From NCBI GenBank assembly GCA_046596415.1, contig JBKJML010000282.1, positions 1 through 5,361 on the forward strand: a DNA stretch of 5,361 bases, read 5' to 3'. Source of the stretch: JBKJML01 sp046596415 (lineage in GTDB: Bacteria; Actinomycetota; Thermoleophilia; Gaiellales; Gaiellaceae). Both the position numbers and the translations under genes were made by a program. Under the pieces are notes generated by a model. It had not been told where the DNA came from. It made no database searches and saw nothing but the letters and a program-made list of their open reading frames with translations. Below are positions 1 through 5,361 of this stretch, in pieces (positions within the stretch are counted from its first letter, which is position 1; each line of letters begins with the position of its first letter).

Positions 1-1131
1 CACTCGCTCTGGCTCAACTCGGCCGCGCTCGCGCTGGCCAGCGGCGATCTGGACGTCGACGGCGGCGTCGTCGAGCGCGACGAGCGAGGCGAGCCGACGG
101 GCATCCTGCGCGAGGAGTCGGCCTGGCGGTTCCGCGAGCTGTACGTGACGGTCACCCAGGACGAGTGGGTGTCGGCGACGCGCGCCGGGATCAAGCTCGC
201 CCACTCGCGCGGCGTCGGCTCCATCCACGACAAGGACGGCTGGCTCGGTGCGCCGGGGATCTTCCAACGGATCGCCGAGCACGACGGCCTGTCGCTGCGC
301 GTGTGGGGCTCGATCCCCCACGAGAGCGTCGGGGAGCTCGCGGCGCTCGGCCTCCGCTCCGGGTTCGGCAACGAGTTCCTCCGGATCGGCTACCTGAAGG
401 CGTTCATGGACGGCACGCTCGGCTCGCACACCGCCTGGATGCTGGACGGCAGTGGCGTTCAGATCACGAGTGGTGAGGAGTTGGCCGAGATCATCCGCGC
501 CGGAGCCCGCGCCGGCTGGCCGGTGGCCGTGCATGCGATCGGGGACCGCGCGAACCGTGAGGCGTTGGACGGGTTCGAGGCGACCCGCGACGAATGGCAG
601 CCGCTCGGCCTGCGGCACCGAATCGAACATGCCCAGTGCCTGGCACCGGAGGACGTCGGCCGATTCGCGGCGCTCGGGATCGCCTGCTCGGTGCAGTTCT
701 CGCACGCCACGTCCGACCGCGACCTCGCCGACCGTTTCTGGGCCGGCAAGAGCGACGGCACCTACGCGTTCCGCTCGCTGTGGGACTCGGGTGCGCTCGT
801 CGTCAACGGCTCGGATGCGCCAGTCGAGGAGCTCGATCCGATTGCGGGCATCGCCGCAGGTGTGCTCCGAACGATCGACGACCGGCCCGCGTGGCACCCG
901 GGGCAGGCGGTGACCGTGGAGCAGGCGCTCCAGGCGATCACGGTCAACCCCGCGTGGCTGACAGGTGACGAGCGGCGGCGGGGCCGGCTGATTCCAGGCT
1001 ACGCCGCTGATCTCGTCGTGCTCGACCGAGACCCGTTCGTCGTCGAGCCCGAGGAGCTCCCCGGGCTGGAGGTCGTCGCGACGATGGTCGGCGGGCGCTG
1101 GACGCACAACCCGCCCCCTTGGGACAGCTGA
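1..1131 (+). CDS. YtcJ-type metal-dependent amidohydrolase (amidohydrolase family 3), 5' end cut off by the window
   Basis: The reading frame is open from base 1 and encodes 376 visible residues. Family members are usually about 530-550 residues, so roughly 160 N-terminal residues, including the expected metal-binding HxH, lie outside. A GTG at 145 is only an internal codon: the codons before it already read as family sequence (HSLWLNSAAL, then GEPTGILRE). Counting from the first visible codon, the TIM-barrel landmarks are K133 and D137 in LKAFMDGTLGS, H178 in VHAIGDRAN, H210 in RIEHAQ and D272 in NGSDAPVEELDP. The C-terminal beta-sandwich segment reads GRLIPGYAADLVVLDRDPF. The family hydrolyses amide or related C-N bonds, N-substituted formamide deformylase being a characterised relative; the substrate here cannot be read from sequence. 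It probably acts in the cytoplasm, though the missing N-terminus prevents a signal-peptide check. It is followed 39 bp later by the regulator gene on the same strand. The family assignment is firm; a specific function is not. Confidence 0.93.
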   Translation, partial: HSLWLNSAALALASGDLDVDGGVVERDERGEPTGILREESAWRFRELYVTVTQDEWVSATRAGIKLAHSRGVGSIHDKDGWLGAPGIFQRIAEHDGLSLRVWGSIPHESVGELAALGLRSGFGNEFLRIGYLKAFMDGTLGSHTAWMLDGSGVQITSGEELAEIIRAGARAGWPVAVHAIGDRANREALDGFEATRDEWQPLGLRHRIEHAQCLAPEDVGRFAALGIACSVQFSHATSDRDLADRFWAGKSDGTYAFRSLWDSGALVVNGSDAPVEELDPIAGIAAGVLRTIDDRPAWHPGQAVTVEQALQAITVNPAWLTGDERRRGRLIPGYAADLVVLDRDPFVVEPEELPGLEVVATMVGGRWTHNPPPWDS

Positions 1132-1142
1132 CCCCCCGCTCA

Positions 1143-1159
1143 CTTCCGTTTCGATAGTT
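1143..1159 (+). promoter_or_regulatory. Candidate operator copy 1, upstream of the HxlR-family gene
   Basis: The sequence CTTCCGTTTCGATAGTT ends 11 bp before the ATG of the regulator gene. It matches CTTTCGCTTCGATAGTT upstream of the carbonic anhydrase gene (minus strand, 2195 down to 2179) at 15 of 17 positions, with two C/T differences and the last 10 bases identical. The orientation relative to the downstream gene is the same. It overlaps the predicted -10 hexamer by one base, a position suited to repression. Autoregulation by the HxlR-type protein is my inference. The match could instead reflect shared promoter elements, since it contains the -10-like GATAGT. Confidence 0.45.
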
Positions 1160-1164
1160 AGACT
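1159..1164 (+). promoter_or_regulatory. Predicted -10 hexamer of a leaderless promoter for the HxlR-family gene
   Basis: TAGACT fits the TANNNT actinobacterial -10 pattern and lies exactly 6 nt before the ATG at 1171, so transcription would begin at or next to the start codon. No Shine-Dalgarno sequence is visible before this ATG, which agrees with leaderless translation. No convincing -35 box is seen at 16-19 bp. The dipeptidase gene at 4807 has the same hexamer at the same distance from its start. Confidence 0.5.
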
Positions 1165-1170
1165 GCCCCA

Positions 1171-1527
1171 ATGAGTACGAGGACGATGAACCCGGTGCAC
1201 GACCGCACCTGCGCGGTCGCCGCGAGCGCCGCGATCATCGGCGCCAAGTGGACCGCTCTCCTCGTCCACGACCTGTCCGAGGGCGCCCGCCGCTTCTCGG
1301 AGCTCGAGCACTCCTGTGCAGGGATCAGCCCGCGGACGCTCTCCGAGCGGCTCCGCTGGCTCGAGGCGGAAGGCCTCGTCGACCGCCGCAGCTACCCCGA
1401 ATCACCGCCGCGCGTCGAGTACGAGCTGACCGAGAAGGGTCGCGCGCTCCTGCCGATCATCGACGCGATGCGCGGCTTCGGGCACTCCTGGCTCGACTGC
1501 AACGACGCCACTCACACGCACGCCTGA
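1171..1527 (+). CDS. HxlR-family winged helix-turn-helix transcriptional regulator
   Basis: This 118-residue protein is typical in length for the HxlR family, which are dimeric DNA-binding regulators that often respond to electrophiles, aldehydes or oxidants. The N-terminal segment has the family pattern of a cysteine followed by a helix and GxKW (C14, then IIGAKWTALLVHDL). The helix-turn-helix follows at about residues 41-70 (RFSELEH, GISPRTLSERLRWLEAEGLV). The wing spans about 71-95, with VEYELTEKGRALLPII leading into the dimerisation helix. C14 sits where B. subtilis YodB and HypR carry their redox-sensing cysteine; C49 and C110 are additional. I chose the ATG at 1171 because a -10-like hexamer lies 6 nt upstream. 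A second in-frame ATG at 1186 would remove five residues. The gene faces the carbonic anhydrase gene tail to tail and shares an upstream 17-bp motif with it, so self-regulation plus control of that enzyme is a reasonable inference. The ligand or inducer is unknown. Confidence 0.93.
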   Translation: MSTRTMNPVHDRTCAVAASAAIIGAKWTALLVHDLSEGARRFSELEHSCAGISPRTLSERLRWLEAEGLVDRRSYPESPPRVEYELTEKGRALLPIIDAMRGFGHSWLDCNDATHTHA

Positions 1528-1543
1528 CCACCGCTGATCAGGC
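1522..1543. repeat. Inverted repeat spanning the two convergent stop codons
   Basis: GCCTGA (1522-1527) and TCAGGC (1538-1543) are perfect 6-bp arms around a 10-bp loop. The left arm contains the stop codon of the regulator gene and the right arm contains the stop codon of the carbonic anhydrase gene. It could act as a small bidirectional hairpin between convergent genes. There is no T-tract on either side, so it does not resemble a standard intrinsic terminator, and the symmetry may come partly from the two stop codons. Confidence 0.3.
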
Positions 1544-2116
1544 CGCGCGACCCGCTTCCGTCGCCGCGGCCACCTCCTGCAGGCGGCCCGTCTCGACGTC
1601 GTAGACGTAGCCGTAGATCGGGATCCGCCCCGGGACGAGCGGATGGTTGCGAATCCGCCTCACATCCTCCGTGACGCTCTGGTCACGGTCGTCGATCGTG
1701 AGCCAGTCGACGTAGTTCGCTTCGGTCGAGCCCGGCCCGGTGCCGACGTCGGTGAATCCGTCCGGGCCGAGCGCCGCCGTTTCGAGACTGTTCGCGAGGA
1801 GGCCGCGCATCACCTGGTCGTCGAAGTACTCCATCCCGCAATCCGAATGGTGGACGACGAACCACTCGCGCGTGCCGAGCAGCTTGTAGGAGATGACCAG
1901 CGAGCGGATGGCGTCGTCACTCGCGCGGCCGCCGGCGTTGCGAATCACGTGGGCGTCCCCTTCGCTCAGGCCCGCGTACCCGGCGGGATCGAGCCGTGCA
2001 TCCATGCAGGTCAGGATTGCGAAGCGGCGGGCCGGCGGGAGGGACAGTTCCCCCTTCGCACCGAAACTCCGGACGTACTCCTCGTTCGCCTGCACCACCT
2101 CGTCGACAACCGCCAT
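1538..2116 (-). CDS. Beta-class carbonic anhydrase
   Basis: This 192-residue zinc enzyme interconverts CO2 and bicarbonate in the cytoplasm. The beta-class active site is complete: C37, D39 and R41 in CMDAR, then H90 and C93 in HHSDCGM. By family knowledge C37, H90 and C93 are the zinc ligands and D39-R41 is the catalytic dyad. AHVIRNAGG (55-63) and RSLVISYKLLGTRE (71-84) are further hallmarks. The overall pattern resembles Mycobacterium tuberculosis Rv1284, including the C-terminal IYGYVYDVETGRLQEV, with an insertion of roughly 25-30 residues between about 105 and 135. The ATG at 2116 is supported by a GAGGAGG Shine-Dalgarno sequence 5 nt upstream. It lies 92 bp downstream of the peptidase T gene but has its own AT-rich, motif-rich upstream region, so independent transcription is likely. 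The shared 17-bp motif suggests control by the convergent HxlR-type regulator (inference). No signal peptide is seen. Confidence 0.96.
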   Translation of the reverse strand: MAVVDEVVQANEEYVRSFGAKGELSLPPARRFAILTCMDARLDPAGYAGLSEGDAHVIRNAGGRASDDAIRSLVISYKLLGTREWFVVHHSDCGMEYFDDQVMRGLLANSLETAALGPDGFTDVGTGPGSTEANYVDWLTIDDRDQSVTEDVRRIRNHPLVPGRIPIYGYVYDVETGRLQEVAAATEAGRAA

Positions 2117-2121
2117 CCGAG

Positions 2122-2128
2122 CCTCCTC
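2122..2128 (-). promoter_or_regulatory. Shine-Dalgarno sequence of the carbonic anhydrase gene
   Basis: GAGGAGG on the minus strand, 5 nt before the ATG at 2116. It is the clearest ribosome binding site in the window and fixes this start. It contrasts with the regulator and dipeptidase genes, which lack one. Confidence 0.85.
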
Positions 2129-2160
2129 ACCGTCGCGTGAGGAAGGATTCGTATCAGTCC

Positions 2161-2174
2161 TACTTCAGAAAGTA
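2161..2174. promoter_or_regulatory. Perfect 14-bp palindrome, candidate operator (TACT-N6-AGTA)
   Basis: TACTT (2161-2165) and AAGTA (2170-2174) are perfect 5-bp arms around CAGA. The arrangement TACT-N6-AGTA is the same as the operator I recall for the B. subtilis HxlR-family repressor YodB (TACTATTTGTAGTA). It lies about 45 bp upstream of the carbonic anhydrase ATG, inside the probable promoter or early leader. A short RNA hairpin is the alternative reading. No copy is visible upstream of the HxlR-family gene itself. Confidence 0.45.
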
Positions 2175-2178
2175 AAGC

Positions 2179-2195
2179 AACTATCGAAGCGAAAG
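2179..2195 (-). promoter_or_regulatory. Candidate operator copy 2, upstream of the carbonic anhydrase gene
   Basis: Read on the minus strand this is CTTTCGCTTCGATAGTT, matching 15 of 17 bases with the sequence just upstream of the HxlR-family gene (1143-1159) and oriented the same way toward its gene. It ends 62 bp before the carbonic anhydrase ATG. It contains the direct near-repeat TTTCG-C-TTCG. Binding by the HxlR-type protein is inferred, not shown. Confidence 0.45.
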
Positions 2196-2197
2196 AA

Positions 2198-2207
2198 ACA
2201 AATTTGT
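2198..2207. repeat. Perfect 10-bp palindrome ACAAATTTGT
   Basis: This self-complementary sequence begins one base beyond the peptidase T stop codon, at the outer edge of the carbonic anhydrase upstream region. It could be a protein site or part of an AT-rich upstream promoter element. It is short enough that chance is possible. Confidence 0.3.
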
Positions 2208-2208
2208 G

Positions 2209-3472
<1,264 letters not shown>

Positions 3473-3480
<8 letters not shown>

Positions 3481-4807
3481 GCTCGCCGAGGCGGGTGAAG
3501 ACCGCCCGCGCGACAGCAACCCCGAGCGGCAGGTACTCCGCCAGCAGCCGCTCGTTCGGCGAGTGGATGTTCGAGTCGGGCAGCGAGAAACCGCTGACGA
3601 CGACCGGGATGCCGCGCCCTGCGAGCGCAGGGACGATCGGGATCGAGCCGCCGGAGCGAACCAGGAGCGGCCGGGTGCCGGTCGTCTCCTCGAAGGCAGC
3701 GAGCGCAAGCTGGACGGCGGGCGAGTCGGGCGGGACGAGGCCGGGAGGCGACGAGGCCCACCGCTCGATCTCCACCTCGGCGCCCTCGGGGGCGGCCTCA
3801 CGCAGCAGCCGCTCGAACTCCGGCATGATGACGCCCGGGTCCTGGCCGGGCGCGAGCCGGATCGAGACGTTCGCCTCGGCCTCGACCGGGAGCACGGTCT
3901 TCTGCAACAGCGGTGAGCCGCCGTGCAGACCGTGCACGTCGACGGCGGGCTCGGCCCAGGTGCGCGGGTAGAAGTCGGCCTCGGCGCCGTCGTCCATCGG
4001 CCGCGCCCCCTGGGAGGAAATCTCCTCCGCCCCGGGAGTGAGCGTCTGCCAGCTCCGAATCTCGGCGTCGGTGGGTGGAGCGACCCCGGCGCGCAGCGGC
4101 TCGGGCACGCGGCCGTCGGGGCCGGCCAGGACGCCCTGGAGCACTTGCATCAGCGCGTGCATCGCGTTCAGGGCCGCGCCGCCGAAGAGGCCGGAGTGGA
4201 GGTCGCGCTCGCCGGTGCGCACCTTCACGTGGAAGTAGCCCATACCGCGCACGGCGACGTCGAAGGAGGGTACGCCGACCTTCAGGTAGCCGCTGTCGAA
4301 GACGATCGCCGCGTCGGCGCCACGCTCGTCCTGTGCGAGGTAGTCGACGATCGAGTGGCCGCCGGTCTCCTCCTCGCCGTCACAGGTGAAGCGGACGTTG
4401 ACGGGCAGCTCGCCGGCCGCCGCCAGCTCGGCCGCCGCCTGGAGGAGCATGTAGAGCTGGCCCTTGTCGTCGGCGATCCCGCGGGCGTAGATCCAGCCGT
4501 CGCGAACCGTCGGCTCGAAAGGCTCGCTCTCCCAGAGCTCGAGCGGCGCGGGCGGCTGGACGTCGAAGTGGCCGTAGCAGAGGACGGTCGGCGCGCCCTC
4601 CGCATCGCGGGAGGCGCGGATCTCGCCGATCACGAGCGGAGCTCCCTCCCACCTGACGAGCTCGGCCTCACCGCCGGCGGCGAGGATCTTGTCGCGCACC
4701 CACTCGCCGGCGCGGACGACGTCGGCGGCGTGCGCAGCATCCGCCGAGATCGACGGGATGCGGAGCAGCCCGGCGAGCTCGTCGAAGTAGGTCTCGAAAT
4801 CGGCCAC
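3473..4807 (-). CDS. M20-family dipeptidase-like metallopeptidase (carnosinase/CNDP type)
   Basis: This 444-residue protein is probably a cytoplasmic dizinc hydrolase of dipeptides or related amide substrates. The M20 active site is complete: H80 and D82 in CYGHFDVQP, D113/D114 in GIADDKGQ, E146 and E147 in GEEETGG, D171 in FDSG and H415 in NIHSPNE. The lid domain carries DLHSGLFGG (H204), the histidine that reaches across to the partner active site in carnosinase-type dimers, so dimerisation is expected. R317 in SIRL may be a substrate-binding arginine. FDVQPPAPLELWESEPFEPTV and the lid motif favour the CNDP/dipeptidase branch over DapE or ArgE, but the exact substrate is unknown. Translation starts at GTG 4807, with no Shine-Dalgarno sequence and TAGACT 6 nt upstream, suggesting a leaderless mRNA. 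The gene follows the sigma gene after 37 bp and its stop overlaps the likely pepT start, so the two peptidases probably form one operon. Confidence 0.93.
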
Positions 4808-4813
4808 GCGGCG

Positions 4814-4819
4814 AGTCTA
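4814..4819 (-). promoter_or_regulatory. Predicted -10 hexamer of a leaderless promoter for the dipeptidase gene
   Basis: TAGACT on the minus strand lies exactly 6 nt before the GTG start at 4807, with no ribosome binding site between. CTGACT about 19 bp further upstream is a weak -35 candidate and falls next to the sigma stop codon. The same hexamer at the same distance precedes the HxlR-family gene, which supports both calls. Confidence 0.45.
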
Positions 4820-4845
4820 GTGAGAAGCCGCCGGCCGAAGTCAGA

Positions 4846-5361
4846 TCAGGCGGCGACGTCTTTCAGCTTCTGAGAATCGGCCATCGCGCGGAGCTTCTTC
4901 AGGCTCTGGTTCTCGATCTGCCGGATCCGCTCGCGCGTGACGTTGAACGTCCTGCCGACCTCGTCGAGCGTGCAGGGCTGCTCGCCCGCGAGCCCGTAGC
5001 GCAACTCGAGCACGCGGCGCTCGCGGTGGGAGAGAGCCGAGAGGACGGCGCCAAGTGCCTCCTTGCGGAGCGTCACCTCGGCCTCCTCGTCGGGCAGCAG
5101 CATCGTCTCGTCGGTGAGGAAGTGTCCGAACTCGGACTCGTCCTCGTCCCCGACCGGCTTTTCGAGCGAGATGGGGGTCTGCGCGCTCCGCCGGATCTGG
5201 TCGACGTCGTCGGCCGTCAGGTCGAGGTCGATCGCGATCTCGAGCGACGACGGCTCGCGGCCGAGCTTGGCACGCAGCGCGCGCTCGGAGCGGACGATCT
5301 TGTTCAGCTTCTCGACGACGTGCACGGGCATCCGGATCGTGCGCGCCTTGTCGGCGAGCGC
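4846..5361 (-). CDS. RNA polymerase sigma-70 factor, group 1/2 (RpoD/SigA-like), 5' end cut off by the window
   Basis: The frame is open to the right edge and gives 171 visible C-terminal residues. The first ten (ALADKARTIR) already belong to conserved region 2.4/3.0, so the ATG at 5331 is an internal methionine. The protein directs RNA polymerase core to promoters. Numbering from the edge, region 3 runs from about 11 to 75, with MPVHVVEKLNKI at its start and ISLEKPVGDEDESEFGHFLTD forming the region 3.2 finger. Region 4.1 follows (LSHRERRVLELRYGL, 110-124). Region 4.2 is the -35-recognition helix-turn-helix (TLDEVGRTFNVTRERIRQIENQSLKKLR, about 131-158). The presence of region 3 and the primary-sigma form of 4.2 exclude an ECF sigma. 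Whether it is the essential housekeeping factor or a group 2 paralogue cannot be decided without the N-terminal half. The dipeptidase gene follows 37 bp downstream with its own likely promoter, and I see no terminator between them. Confidence 0.95.
   Translation of the reverse strand, partial: ALADKARTIRMPVHVVEKLNKIVRSERALRAKLGREPSSLEIAIDLDLTADDVDQIRRSAQTPISLEKPVGDEDESEFGHFLTDETMLLPDEEAEVTLRKEALGAVLSALSHRERRVLELRYGLAGEQPCTLDEVGRTFNVTRERIRQIENQSLKKLRAMADSQKLKDVAA

Larger units (their letters stand above)
2117..2208 (-). promoter_or_regulatory. AT-rich upstream regulatory region of the carbonic anhydrase gene
   Basis: This 92-bp gap between the peptidase T stop and the carbonic anhydrase ATG is strikingly AT-rich between about 2140 and 2207, unlike the surrounding GC-rich coding DNA. 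Reading toward the gene it holds a 10-bp palindrome (2207-2198), the 17-bp motif shared with the regulator gene (2195-2179), a 14-bp palindrome (2174-2161) and a strong Shine-Dalgarno sequence (2128-2122). Several -35/-10 pairings are possible, for example TTGTTT (2201-2196) with TTTACT (2176-2171) at 19 bp. None is good enough to fix the transcription start. Confidence 0.6.

Noticed and set aside
145..147. GTG as the start of the amidohydrolase
   Set aside because: In-frame codons from base 1 already encode conserved family sequence, so the gene begins outside the window.
1121..1134. Symmetric GGG-A-CAGCTG-A-CCC at the end of the amidohydrolase gene as a terminator
   Set aside because: There is no room for a loop, no T-tract follows, and much of it is coding sequence plus the stop codon.
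3481..3801. Upstream extension of the peptidase T reading frame to an ATG at 3801
   Set aside because: This part lies inside the dipeptidase gene, which has conserved active-site sequence there (NIHSPNE). The extension is arginine- and serine-rich and has no peptidase T similarity.
4808..4845. GC-rich stretch between the sigma and dipeptidase genes as an intrinsic terminator
   Set aside because: The arms do not pair (CTTCGGCC is followed by GGCGGCTTC, not its complement) and there is no T-tract.
3923..4873. Long plus-strand open frame of 316 codons opposite the dipeptidase
   Set aside because: It is antisense to a well-supported M20 gene, crosses into the sigma gene and shows no recognisable domain.
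5329..5331. ATG as the start of the sigma factor
   Set aside because: The frame continues to the window edge with ALADKARTIR, part of conserved region 2.4/3.0, so this methionine is internal.

Overview
High-GC bacterial DNA (roughly two-thirds or more G+C by eye) with dense, closely packed genes. The protein flavour, the use of GTG and probable TTG starts, and leaderless-looking promoters suggest an actinobacterium, possibly a deep-branching class such as Thermoleophilia. That lineage call is an impression from the proteins, not a computed result. There are six protein genes, two of them cut by the window edges. I see no RNA gene, mobile element or CRISPR array.

Layout. Left, plus strand: the C-terminal two-thirds or so of a YtcJ-type amidohydrolase (1-1131), then a small HxlR-family winged-helix regulator (1171-1527). 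The other four genes are on the minus strand. In their direction of transcription they are the C-terminal part of a group 1/2 sigma-70 factor (4846-5361, cut by the right edge), an M20 dipeptidase-like metallopeptidase (3473-4807), a peptidase T homologue (2209-3480) that overlaps the end of the dipeptidase gene, and a beta-class carbonic anhydrase (1538-2116). The regulator and the carbonic anhydrase converge tail to tail with 10 bp between their stop codons.

How the genes work together. The two peptidases form a plausible translationally coupled pair for breaking down tripeptides and dipeptides in the cytoplasm. The sigma gene next to them looks like a positional neighbour only. The carbonic anhydrase has its own 92-bp, unusually AT-rich upstream region with a strong Shine-Dalgarno sequence, so it probably has its own promoter.

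The most interesting signal is regulatory. A 17-bp sequence matching at 15 of 17 positions occurs upstream of both the HxlR-family gene and the carbonic anhydrase gene, in the same orientation relative to each gene. The carbonic anhydrase region also carries a perfect 14-bp TACT-N6-AGTA palindrome, the same layout as the operator I recall for the HxlR-family repressor YodB. Together these suggest that the regulator controls itself and the neighbouring carbonic anhydrase. Separately, the regulator and the dipeptidase gene both have TAGACT exactly 6 nt before the start codon, which fits leaderless transcription. I see no wholly new multi-gene system here.
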